Shown: positions 44,230 through 52,160 of the stretch, in pieces
Layout of the letters: every line of letters starts with the position of its first letter
Position numbering within the stretch: the stretch's first letter is position 1
Assembly: GCA_951812305.1 (NCBI GenBank)
Contig: CATOSB010000008.1
Span: 620,001 to 684,000 of the forward strand
Direction of reading: 5' to 3'
Length of the DNA: 64,000 bases
DNA from: an uncultured Paracoccaceae bacterium
GTDB lineage: Bacteria; Pseudomonadota; Alphaproteobacteria; Rhodobacterales; Rhodobacteraceae
Position numbers and translations under genes: made by a program
Notes under the pieces: generated by a model
Databases searched by the model: none
The model's input: the letters and a program-made list of their open reading frames with translations, nothing else
What the model was told of the DNA's origin: nothing

Positions 44230-45278
44230 GAGCGTCGTCCATCTAATCTGCAACATATCCGGCAGCTTTGAAGAGGTTTCGGCACTCGGTTGGCGGGAAG
44301 AGGTCGCAGGTTTGGGCGACGGATTGGAAAAGGGCGTCGAAGGTGCGGGCCTTGAGCCGACGCAGGTGTGCCTTGAGTTTCGAGTACGCCATTTCGATCG
44401 GGTTGAGATCGGGCGAATACGGCGGCAGGAAGAGCAGCCAGCTGCCTTGCGACTTCAGCAGTTCCTGCGCATTGGCCGATTTGTGCGATGACAGGTTGTC
44501 GGCGATCACCACATCGCCCGGCTGCAACGTTGGAGCCAGCTGGGTCTCGATGTAGAGGTCGAACGCGGCGCGGTTCATGGGGCCGTCCAGCACCCAGGGG
44601 GCGCTGAGTTCGTCGATCCGCAGGCCCGCGATGAAGGTCTGGGTGCGCCAGTGGCCGAAGGGCGCGTCGGCTTCCAGCCGGGTGCCGCGTGGGGATCGAC
44701 CACGAAGCCGTGTCATCTTGGTCGTGACAGCTGTTTCGTCGATAAAAACCAGCCGGTGCGGCTCAAGGCGCATCCTCGGCATCCGGCGGTGCTGCCACTC
44801 GTACCTGGCAGCGCGCACCCGTTTGCGCAGCCGCTCCGTCGCGATCAGGGATTTTTTTATATGTGAACCCAAGACGATGGATCAGATAACGCGAGAGCAT
44901 CGCCGGTGTCGCGGTGAGGGCATGTTCCTGTTTCAGCACCTCGGCCAGTTCCGGCATAGTGATATCCGGCTCGGCTTCCACGCGTGTCTTAAGCCAGTTT
45001 GAGACCACATCCAGCTTGCTGCGCCGAGGGCGGCCTTGAGGCGCAGCTCTCACCCCACCCGTTCGCCTCTTACGTTGCATGATCCGCACCGCGCTGGCAG
45101 CTGATATCCGTAAACGCCGCGCAGCCTCATGGCAGGAAAGGCCGTCATCAACCAAAGCGACGACACGTTCCCGAATATCCAGTGATAGCGATTTGCCCAT
45201 GATCCACCTCCACATATGGTGAATCACAAAACCTGCCACGTGGGAATCCCATCGATTCAGATTTCAAGGACGACGCTC
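44230..45278 (-). mobile_element. IS-A copy 2, IS630-family insertion sequence
   Basis: 1049 bp in reverse orientation, flanked by TA at 44228-44229 and 45279-45280, encoding the same transposase proteins as the copy at 23719-24767. It lies just upstream of the methyltransferase gene and may have removed or replaced its promoter. Confidence 0.93.
44243..45200 (-). CDS. IS-A transposase, copy 2 (two frames)
   Basis: orfA 44763-45200 and orfB 44243-44872 in the same staggered arrangement as copy 1, with the A7 slippage site at 44852-44858 on this strand. Protein sequences are identical to copy 1. Confidence 0.88.
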
Positions 45279-45280
45279 TA

Positions 45281-45543
45281 GTTCGCCACGTCGGTTTTGG
45301 CCAGTGGGCGCAAGTTGAATCTTCTTCATCTATGTTATGAATTCGGCGCCAGACATGCGGAATTTACGCTCTGACCCGGGAATCAAAGCGTTTAATCGCG
45401 ATATCTTTGTCTGGGATGCTTTGCCTTGATACCGTGGGAGGTCGGCCAATCGTGGCGGGCCCGCCTTGGGTTTGGTCGGCAGGGGTGTCAGCCCCGCCAA
45501 TGATGCGCATCGGATTTGGGGTTGTAGGCTGTGTTGGTTAATA
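45281..45543. other. Intergenic remnant between IS-A copy 2 and IS-B copy 1
   Basis: 263 bp with no convincing coding frame. It contains short self-complementary pieces (GGCGGGCCCGCC at 45455-45466) but does not match the structured element. It may be what is left of the original upstream region of the methyltransferase operon. Confidence 0.4.
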
Positions 45544-46713
45544 ATACCAAGGGTGCTTCAAAATGACTCAGCTATGGATTTTGGGTACCGCCTGAGGTGC
45601 TGAGGTGATTCAAGATTGGCAAAGGAGACCACCGATGCCAGCCAGGATACCGATGCGAGCCGATTTTACCGCCAATGATCTGCGCAAGCTTGCCGCAGAG
45701 AGTTCTGATGCCCGGCAGAGCCGACGGCTTTTGTCGCTTGCCGCTATCGCCGATGGCATGTCGCGTGGGGCTGCGGCCCGCATTGGCGGGATGGACCGGC
45801 AAACGCTCAGGGACTGGGTGCTCCGTTTCAACGCTGATGGTCCAGCGGGGCTGCTGGATCGGCAGCGAGGAGGCTCGCGATCCCGCCTTGACAATGCGCA
45901 ACTGGATGAACTGGCGGCTCTTGTCGAGACCGGTCCTGATCCTGAAAAGGACGGTGTCGTCCGCTGGCGGCGGGTCGATTTGAAGAATGTGATCAAGGCG
46001 CGTTTTGGCGTCGACTATCACGAGCGCCATGTGGGGCAGATTCTGCACAATCTGGGCTTTTCCCACATCAGCGCACGCCCTCAGCACCCGGGGCAGGACG
46101 TGCAGGTCATTGAGGATTTCAAAAAAACTTCGGCGACAATCTGAAGGAGACGCTTCAGGGGGTGCCGCCGGACAAACCCGTCGAAATCTGGTTCCAGGAC
46201 GAGATGCGTCTCGGTCAGAAGAACACCCGCGTCCGCCAGTGGGCACGCAAGGGCACACGGCCCCGCCAGCCCGCCGATCAGCGTTACCAAAATGCGTATC
46301 TTTTTGGCGCCATCTGCCCCGAACGCGGCACCGGCGCGGCGATCATGATGCCAGCAGCCGACACCTATGCGATGCAGCGCCACCTGGAAGAAATCAGCAA
46401 AATTGTCTCCGATGGCGCCCACGCCGTCATCCTCATGGACCAAGCCGGCTGGCACACGACATCCGCTCTGGAAATCCCGCAAAACCTGTCGCTCATGTTT
46501 CTGCCGCCCAAATCACCAGAGCTGAATCCAACCGAAAACATTTGGCAATATCTCCGCCAGACATGGCTCGCAAACCGGACGTTCGACACATATGACGCGA
46601 TTCTCGACGCGGGGTGCGAGGCCTGGAACAACCTCATCGCAAGACCGCAAACCATCACATCCATCGCAAGCCGCAACTGGGCGAAAGTCGGTCAGATTGA
46701 ATAACCCTTGGTA
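45544..46713 (+). mobile_element. IS-B copy 1, IS630-family insertion sequence
   Basis: 1170 bp starting ATACCAAGGGTGCTTCAA and ending TTGAATAACCCTTGGTA, preceded by TA at 45542-45543 and followed by TA at 46714-46715. The true ends were fixed from copies 3 and 4, where removal of 1170 bp plus one TA restores reading frames. It is head-to-tail with copy 2, sharing the single TA between them. Confidence 0.92.
45635..46704 (+). CDS. IS-B transposase (orfA + orfB, -1 frameshift)
   Basis: orfA runs from ATG 45635 (after AAAGGAGACC) to 46144 and has helix-turn-helix blocks typical of IS630 (SRRLLSLAAIADGMSRGAAA, GMDRQTLRDWVLRFNADGPA). orfB, in the -1 frame to 46704, carries the DDE triad: EIWFQDEMRLGQK, VILMDQAGWHTT and KSPELNPTENIWQYLRQ. 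The A7 run at 46121-46127 (FKK codons) lets the frame move -1 to read NFGDNLKETLQG into orfB, giving a protein of about 356 residues. Confidence 0.9.
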
Positions 46714-46715
46714 TA

Positions 46716-47885
46716 ATACCAAGGGTGCTTCAAAATGACTCAGCTATGGATTTTGGGTACCGCCTGAGGTGCTGAGGTGATTCAAGATTGGCAAAGGAGA
46801 CCACCGATGCCAGCCAGGATACCGATGCGAGCCGATTTTACCGCCAATGATCTGCGCAAGCTTGCCGCAGAGAGTTCTGATGCCCGGCAGAGCCGACGGC
46901 TTTTGTCGCTTGCCGCTATCGCCGATGGCATGTCGCGTGGGGCTGCGGCCCGCATTGGCGGGATGGACCGGCAAACGCTCAGGGACTGGGTGCTCCGTTT
47001 CAACGCTGATGGTCCAGCGGGGCTGCTGGATCGGCAGCGAGGAGGCTCGCGATCCCGCCTTGACAATGCGCAACTGGATGAACTGGCGGCTCTTGTCGAG
47101 ACCGGTCCTGATCCTGAAAAGGACGGTGTCGTCCGCTGGCGGCGGGTCGATTTGAAGAATGTGATCAAGGCGCGTTTTGGCGTCGACTATCACGAGCGCC
47201 ATGTGGGGCAGATTCTGCACAATCTGGGCTTTTCCCACATCAGCGCACGCCCTCAGCACCCGGGGCAGGACGTGCAGGTCATTGAGGATTTCAAAAAAAC
47301 TTCGGCGACAATCTGAAGGAGACGCTTCAGGGGGTGCCGCCGGACAAACCCGTCGAAATCTGGTTCCAGGACGAGATGCGTCTCGGTCAGAAGAACACCC
47401 GCGTCCGCCAGTGGGCACGCAAGGGCACACGGCCCCGCCAGCCCGCCGATCAGCGTTACCAAAATGCGTATCTTTTTGGCGCCATCTGCCCCGAACGCGG
47501 CACCGGCGCGGCGATCATGATGCCAGCAGCCGACACCTATGCGATGCAGCGCCACCTGGAAGAAATCAGCAAAATTGTCTCCGATGGCGCCCACGCCGTC
47601 ATCCTCATGGACCAAGCCGGCTGGCACACGACATCCGCTCTGGAAATCCCGCAAAACCTGTCGCTCATGTTTCTGCCGCCCAAATCACCAGAGCTGAATC
47701 CAACCGAAAACATTTGGCAATATCTCCGCCAGACATGGCTCGCAAACCGGACGTTCGACACATATGACGCGATTCTCGACGCGGGGTGCGAGGCCTGGAA
47801 CAACCTCATCGCAAGACCGCAAACCATCACATCCATCGCAAGCCGCAACTGGGCGAAAGTCGGTCAGATTGAATAACCCTTGGTA
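46716..47885 (+). mobile_element. IS-B copy 2, tandem with copy 1
   Basis: 1170 bp, same orientation as copy 1, flanked by TA at 46714-46715 and 47886-47887. The arrangement TA-IS-TA-IS-TA is what results when a second copy inserts into the TA at the edge of the first. No host gene is identifiable at this site. Confidence 0.92.
46807..47876 (+). CDS. IS-B transposase, copy 2
   Basis: orfA 46807-47316 and orfB to 47876, identical protein sequences to copy 1, with the slippage run at 47293-47299. Confidence 0.9.
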
Positions 47886-47930
47886 TAATCGGTGAGGGGT
47901 GCGTGCGGTTGGGTTGGTCGTTGTTTGGAA

Positions 47931-47956
47931 ATCACTCTTGATCGACGAAGAGTGAT
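47931..47956. other. 9-bp perfect hairpin
   Basis: ATCACTCTT, loop GATCGACG, AAGAGTGAT. It lies between the IS-B tandem and structured element copy 2. No T run follows; could be a decayed terminator or operator. Confidence 0.4.
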
Positions 47957-47994
47957 GTATTCAAATTGAAGGTGGAATTTCGCCCTAAGCGGAC

Positions 47995-48201
47995 GCTGAA
48001 TTTTGGCACCAAGGCGCGGAATCAAGGCCCCCGGGCCGCCGCGCATCGACGGGCCGTCCCCTGGCCCGGCGATTTCTCGAGGGCATCGCTACGTAATAAA
48101 CTAGCTCGGATTTCGCGAGATTAAGTGGCAACAACAAACGTCTGTTCGCCGCGCCACGGCCCATCGATGCGCGACTTCGTGCCAGTGTTTTGGTAGTCAG
48201 C
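47995..48201 (+). repeat. Structured dispersed element, copy 2
   Basis: Outer stems GCTGA/TCAGC (47995-47999 with 48197-48201) and TGGCACCAAG/CTTCGTGCCA (48004-48013 with 48175-48184, one mismatch); P1 GCGCGG/CCGCGC (48014-48019 with 48039-48044) around AATCAAGGCCCCCGGGCCG; P2 arms 48040-48057 with 48156-48173 (one mismatch in 18); P3 GGCGA/TCGCC (48068-48072 with 48146-48150). Same order and spacing as copies 1 and 3, with different stem sequences. It fills the gap between the IS-B tandem and the end of the small membrane-protein gene. Confidence 0.6.
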
Positions 48202-48492
48202 TCAAGGCCAGGGTACCCAAAGCCGGATCAGGGAGCTTGCCAAAACCAGGGCATAACCCAGAATAAGACACACCTCGTCGATGCGCCGCCAATCAGCCAC
48301 TTGCCTTTCCCGCTTGTCTTTCAGAACGGATTGAACCCGGTCCTTGAATGCCGCTGGTTCTTCTGGAAGCGCATCCTTGATCTGCTGCAGCTTCTTCTTG
48401 CGGAAATTCAGCGACCAGGCGGGGATTGCCAAGAGCGCGATGCCGATCATGGTGGCGAAATTCAGCCACCAATGGCCGTCTGCGGCGCTCAT
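48202..48492 (-). CDS. Small membrane protein of unknown function
   Basis: 96 residues: an N-terminal helix (WLNFATMIGIALLAIPAWSL), a charged middle (FRKKKLQQIKDALPEEPAAF) and a C-terminal helix (VCLILGYALVLASSLIRLWV). Its start shares one base with the stop of the XRE-family gene, so it is translated with the toxin-antitoxin-like pair. Not recognised. Confidence 0.6.
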   Translation of the reverse strand: MSAADGHWWLNFATMIGIALLAIPAWSLNFRKKKLQQIKDALPEEPAAFKDRVQSVLKDKRERQVADWRRIDEVCLILGYALVLASSLIRLWVPWP

Positions 48493-48842
48493 CAGACAGC
48501 CATCGCCACCAGCGGTTCGCTTTCATTTGCCTGAGAGTCGACGAAGGCGGATTCATCGAATTCATGCGGCGAGAAGCTCAACAACATATGCCCGCCGCAG
48601 GCCTCGACATAGCGCATGATCGTATCCCAGTTGGGCAGTGATCCGGTTGGCGTCTCAAGACGGGAAATCAGCGGCTGCGACAAAGTAGAATTTTTCGCGA
48701 TGTCCTTCTGCGTCAGACCCTTCTCCTTACGGAGTGCGCGCAACGCCAATGCCAGTTTCCGCTTCTGCCTGTTGCGTTCAAGTTCGATGGCCACATCGGG
48801 GCGCAACTGAAGCAGTTTCGACTTGAAGTCCGAATTACTCAT
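48492..48842 (-). CDS. XRE-family helix-turn-helix regulator (antitoxin-like)
   Basis: 116 residues from ATG 48842. HTH: RALRKEKGLTQKDIAKNSTL then SQPLISRLETPTGSLPNWDT. A C-terminal segment (EACGGHMLLSFSPHEFDESA) resembles HigA/XRE antitoxins with a short regulatory tail. The start overlaps the end of the upstream small gene by 8 bases, typical of toxin-antitoxin operons with toxin first. Likely autorepressor through the operator at 49235-49244. Confidence 0.75.
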   Translation of the reverse strand: MSNSDFKSKLLQLRPDVAIELERNRQKRKLALALRALRKEKGLTQKDIAKNSTLSQPLISRLETPTGSLPNWDTIMRYVEACGGHMLLSFSPHEFDESAFVDSQANESEPLVAMAV

Positions 48843-49197
48843 TTGATGGCTCCCAACTTGGTTGGAACAGTTTGAATTGCGCTGCGGCCCGTTGGCGGCC
48901 CGCATCGCAGACCCGAGCGCGTGATGACAGAAGGCCGTGAAGTGCGCAGGGCCACGGTGCGGCGCCTTTGATGTCGAGTGAAACGACAAGCGACAGGCTG
49001 CGGCATCCCGGGACAGGCATGGCGTAGATTTCGTACTGGTTGTTCAGAAGTCCGCATCGATCCTCCAGAACCGGGTCGCTGGTTTCAAGCTCTTCCAAAA
49101 GCAGCCACGCGCCCTGACAACAATCCGGAGAGGCGGAAACAAAGTCATTCAGAACCTCATCCTGCGAACCGCTCACGGGTTCGACTTTGCGCGTCAA
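48835..49197 (-). CDS. Putative toxin-like partner of the XRE regulator
   Basis: 120 residues, likely from TTG 49197. Blocks LLNNQYEIYAMPVPGCRSLS, LVVSLDIKG and LHGLLSSRARVCDAGRQR hint at the beta-sheet core of RelE/HigB-like toxins (a YEIR-like strand followed by an arginine-rich end), but similarity is weak. Gene order (toxin first, antitoxin overlapping) supports the idea. The role is inference. Confidence 0.45.
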   Translation of the reverse strand: MTRKVEPVSGSQDEVLNDFVSASPDCCQGAWLLLEELETSDPVLEDRCGLLNNQYEIYAMPVPGCRSLSLVVSLDIKGAAPWPCALHGLLSSRARVCDAGRQRAAAQFKLFQPSWEPSNE

Positions 49198-49226
49198 CTC
49201 GGCAATCCCATTACTCCGGTACGGTC

Positions 49227-49256
49227 AATATATAACTTTAAAGTAATATTTGTCAA
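49227..49256 (-). promoter_or_regulatory. Sigma-70-type promoter with palindromic operator
   Basis: On the minus strand TTGACA (49251-49256) is followed after 17 bp by ATATAT (49228-49233), or after 18 bp by TATATT, a near-consensus promoter in otherwise GC-rich DNA. The spacer contains the palindrome ACTTTAAAGT (49235-49244), well placed for repression by the XRE protein. The first codon of the toxin-like gene is about 30 bp downstream. Confidence 0.75.
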
Positions 49257-49268
49257 GGTTGGACTGCG

Positions 49269-50084
49269 TCATCCTCCGACCCGGCTGCCGGAATAGGCGA
49301 TGGCGCGTTGATAATTTCCGCTGTCGTTCCAGACTGAAAGAACCTTGAAGTTTCGGGTGCCGTCGTGGAACGGTTTGCCCTTTTTCCAGCCGTTGGATTT
49401 CAGCATATTGGCGGCTGTCGCAAGAGCATCTGCGGCGTTGTAGGGATCGGCGCGGCCATCGCCATTCGCGTCAACGGCGTATTTCAGCCAGTTGCCAGCG
49501 AGAAACTGCATATGGCCAAGTTCACCAGAAGGCCCGCCCTTCGTTCCTGCGGAAATCAAACCCTGATCGACAAGCTTTAGCGCAGCGATGGCGTGGCTTT
49601 CAAACCTTGGATGGCGGCGGCAATAGGATGCCAGCGTGACCGCGCCGGACACGATGGATGTACCGCCAAGATAGCCGCCCCAGCTGGTTTCCAGTCCCCA
49701 GATCGTGGCCAGCACGGACCCAGGCACGCCGTAGCGGTTCTCGATTGCAGCAAACAGCTGCGCGTTTTGCTGAACGCGCCGATTGACCCCGTTGATAAAC
49801 GCGTCCGCACTTGATCCGCTGCGCTTGGCGAGGAACTTGGCCGGGTCGCCCTGAAGCGTGCCGGTTTGACTGCTTGGCCGGGATTCAAACCGCCATGTAA
49901 TTCCCGATAATTGCGCTGAGGCCAATGCCTGAAGCCCGCGCTGCCCGACACCGGCCTTTTTGGCGTCATTGCCAAGGGCTTGCAGGTATCCTCCAAACGC
50001 GCCCTTTTGGGTGATGCAGGGCGCGGCGGTTGCAGAGACGGCGTTGAGGGTGAGGGCGGCGGCGATCAGTGCGGTGCGTATCAT
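49269..50084 (-). CDS. Lytic murein transglycosylase (MltB/SLT_2 family)
   Basis: 271 residues from ATG 50084. Sec signal peptide (MIRTALIAAALTLNAVSATAA). Family motifs: RRVQQNAQLFAAIENRYGVP, catalytic Glu in WGLETSWGGYLG, PSGELGHMQFLAGNWLKYAV, and DPYNAADALATAANMLKSNG. No lipobox is seen, so it is probably periplasmic and soluble. It cleaves peptidoglycan with anhydromuramic acid formation. Confidence 0.88.
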   Translation of the reverse strand: MIRTALIAAALTLNAVSATAAPCITQKGAFGGYLQALGNDAKKAGVGQRGLQALASAQLSGITWRFESRPSSQTGTLQGDPAKFLAKRSGSSADAFINGVNRRVQQNAQLFAAIENRYGVPGSVLATIWGLETSWGGYLGGTSIVSGAVTLASYCRRHPRFESHAIAALKLVDQGLISAGTKGGPSGELGHMQFLAGNWLKYAVDANGDGRADPYNAADALATAANMLKSNGWKKGKPFHDGTRNFKVLSVWNDSGNYQRAIAYSGSRVGG

Positions 50085-50303
50085 GGTCAAAACGGAACCT
50101 TCCAAAAGTAAAGCCAAGTATGATGCAGAATCTGGATGCCGCCAGTCTTTCCAAGATCACGCCCGGTTGCAACCTGAAGAGCGAGGATCCGGTTTGACGC
50201 TCCGGTGCGCGCCAAAGCACGCGATGACCGGATTCCTTAATACTGATCGGCCCGGAAACCTTGAAAGATGCCGGTGCGGTTGCATTAGGTTTCAACGATT
50301 TGA

Positions 50304-51233
50304 TTAATGCGCGTGCATTGGCACGCCACTTTGTCCGCCGTTTTCAATCGCCCAGTTGGCGTTGGTCTTGATCCCGCCAAGTGGGAAGAAATGCACCGCC
50401 TCGATACCGAAATCGGGGTTCGCGGCTTTGTGGGCGGCCAGGTCGGCAAGAACCTCGGTCGGCTCATAAGGCAGGACCAGCTTGGTGACGTCCATCGCAC
50501 GTTTCTGCAGGACTTTCAGGGACGGCCCGACGCCGCAGGCGATGGCAAATTTGATCAGGGTTTGCAGCTTGGCCGGTCCGGCGATGCCAATATGGACGGG
50601 CAGGGTGATGCCTTCGGCATTCAGCGCGTTGACCCATTTTATGATCGGTTTGGCCTCGAACGCGAATTGCGTGGCCAGTGCCATGTCGGCGTTAGTTCGG
50701 TTGGAGAATTCCTGCTTCCAGCGAAGGGCGTCCATAACGTTCTTGTCCGACCCGTCCGGGTCGATGTCCTTGTTGCCCTCCGGGTGACCGGCGACGTGAA
50801 GCCAATTGAAACCGGCCTTGTCGAACAATCCGGTTTCCAGAAGCTGCATGGAAGAGTGGAAATCGCCATGGGGCTGCGCCACGCCGCCCGCGAGCAGCAG
50901 CGCCTGTTTCACGCCTGCCTCGCCCTGATAGCGCGCGATCCAGTCTTCCAAAGTCGAAGCATCCTTGATGATCCGCGCCGGGAAGTGGGGCATGACGTCG
51001 TAGCCTTCGCCAGCAATGCGTTTGGCGGTGGCCACCATGTCATCGATTGGCGTGCCTTCGATATGGGCGATGTAGACGCGGGTGTCCTTTGGCAGCAAAG
51101 CGCGGAAATCCTCGACCTTCTGCGAGGTGCGCGGCATGACTTCGATAGAGTAACCTTTTAGGAACGCCTCAACCTGCGGATTGACCGGTTTTTCTTTTGG
51201 CTGCGCCTTGGCGCGGAAATTCAAAAGGGCCAT
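50304..51233 (-). CDS. Methylenetetrahydrofolate reductase family protein
   Basis: 309 residues from ATG 51233, with TGGAGG 6-11 bases upstream. TIM-barrel pattern of the MetF superfamily: LPKDTRVYIAHIEGTPIDDM, VMPHFPARIIKDASTLEDWI, ALLLAGGVAQPHGDFHSSMQ, FNWLHVAGHPEGNKDIDPDG, LPVHIGIAGPAKLQTLIKFA. It belongs to the MTHFR-like proteins encoded beside corrinoid methyltransferases. It overlaps no neighbour but lies 26 bp after the virulence-factor family gene. Confidence 0.82.
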   Translation of the reverse strand: MALLNFRAKAQPKEKPVNPQVEAFLKGYSIEVMPRTSQKVEDFRALLPKDTRVYIAHIEGTPIDDMVATAKRIAGEGYDVMPHFPARIIKDASTLEDWIARYQGEAGVKQALLLAGGVAQPHGDFHSSMQLLETGLFDKAGFNWLHVAGHPEGNKDIDPDGSDKNVMDALRWKQEFSNRTNADMALATQFAFEAKPIIKWVNALNAEGITLPVHIGIAGPAKLQTLIKFAIACGVGPSLKVLQKRAMDVTKLVLPYEPTEVLADLAAHKAANPDFGIEAVHFFPLGGIKTNANWAIENGGQSGVPMHAH

Positions 51234-51259
51234 TGCGGCCTCCATCCATTTCGGGCGGC

Positions 51260-51556
51260 TCATGCCCATCCGTTGTTGTCGATCAGCGCCTTCAGGCGGT
51301 CGGTATCATATTCGGCTTCGATCCGGGCAGCCTCGGCCTCGGCCACATCTTTGTCGGCACCTTCAACCTCATATGGGTCGGCCTTGCGAAACCCTTCAAG
51401 GTAATCATCCGTCTCTGCCGCGCCCGATTTCATCGCGGCGCGGTCAATCGCCTGCTCGAACCGTTCCGGCAGCGGCATCTTGGCGCCACGACGGCCTTTG
51501 CCGACGATCACCTGCGCGGGCATATCGCGCCAATAGACGATGGTGACAGAAGCCAT
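51260..51556 (-). CDS. Virulence factor family protein (PF13769-like)
   Basis: 98 residues from ATG 51556. VTIVYWRDMPAQVIVGKGRR, KMPLPERFEQAIDRAAMKSG and DDYLEGFRKADPYEVEG match the short proteins called virulence factor, found next to one-carbon/corrinoid genes in Rhodobacterales. The name is historical; a role in C1 metabolism is more likely from context. First gene of the pair with MTHFR. Confidence 0.7.
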   Translation of the reverse strand: MASVTIVYWRDMPAQVIVGKGRRGAKMPLPERFEQAIDRAAMKSGAAETDDYLEGFRKADPYEVEGADKDVAEAEAARIEAEYDTDRLKALIDNNGWA

Positions 51557-52160
51557 TGGCGATTCCTTCGGGAAAATCTGGTTGCTTCTATGGCAGGACG
51601 GTGATTTCGCACTGCCGGTTTTCGACATAGTGCGGCTTGTCTACGACCTCTGCCAATATGACGAAAGTGTTTTGATGGCGCGCGCCGTGATGTTTCATGC
51701 TGGGTATGAGATCCACTGGGGCATTTTGGATGCAGATCAGGCTGAGGGCGGCCATAAAATTGGATCAGATTTGGGCCAATCCGACATTCGAGCCTGCCAC
51801 CCATGCCGGGAATAGCACCGCAGGTGTCCCGGCCACCGCCTGCCCGCCGCAGTGGGCTGGCGATTTGGTATGGCTGCGCGCAAGCCTTCGATTTAGTACG
51901 GTCTTGGCTGGGATAAATTTGGTCTTTTGAGATGTTGCGTCGCCATCCCGCGGGCAGGAGATGTCCGCCCGAAGGGTTGGAGATGTGGCCACGGATCAAG
52001 CCCGGGGCGGGTAATTTTCAATGACTGCTTCGGCCCAAGACCTGCCGCTTCCTATCCCCCAGAACGCCTTCGGGTCTTGCCACATTTGCGTAAGTCTGTG
52101 CTTGCCAGCTTGCGCGGCCAAGCTTAACGTGAACTCAACCACGATTTGGAGGGCGGTCTG
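51557..52160. other. 604-bp divergent intergenic region with structured element copy 3
   Basis: Between the divergent virulence-factor family gene and ppx. Structured element copy 3 occupies 51796-51989. The other parts hold no convincing gene (frames at 51540-51815 and 51697-51930 lack codon character or a ribosome site). The promoter of ppx should lie in 51990-52140. Confidence 0.55.
51796..51989 (+). repeat. Structured dispersed element, copy 3
   Basis: Outer stem GCCAC(CC)AT/ATGTGGC (51796-51804 with 51983-51989); P1 GCCGGG/CCCGGC (51805-51810 with 51828-51833) around AATAGCACCGCAGGTGT, where copies 1 and 2 have GCGCGG/CCGCGC; P2 51834-51847 with 51950-51963 (two mismatches in 14); P3 GGCGA/TCGCC (51859-51863 with 51940-51944). 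The interior block at 51897-51917 matches copy 1 at 20 of 21 positions, and CGATTT follows P3 in all copies. Confidence 0.65.

Noticed and set aside
45605..46258. Antisense frames within IS-B (for example 228 codons on the minus strand)
   Set aside because: They recur in every copy only because the element is repeated, and they overlap orfA throughout.
51540..51815. 91-codon plus-strand frame in the divergent region upstream of ppx
   Set aside because: Overlaps the 5' end of the minus-strand virulence-factor family gene, has no ribosome site and no recognisable pattern.
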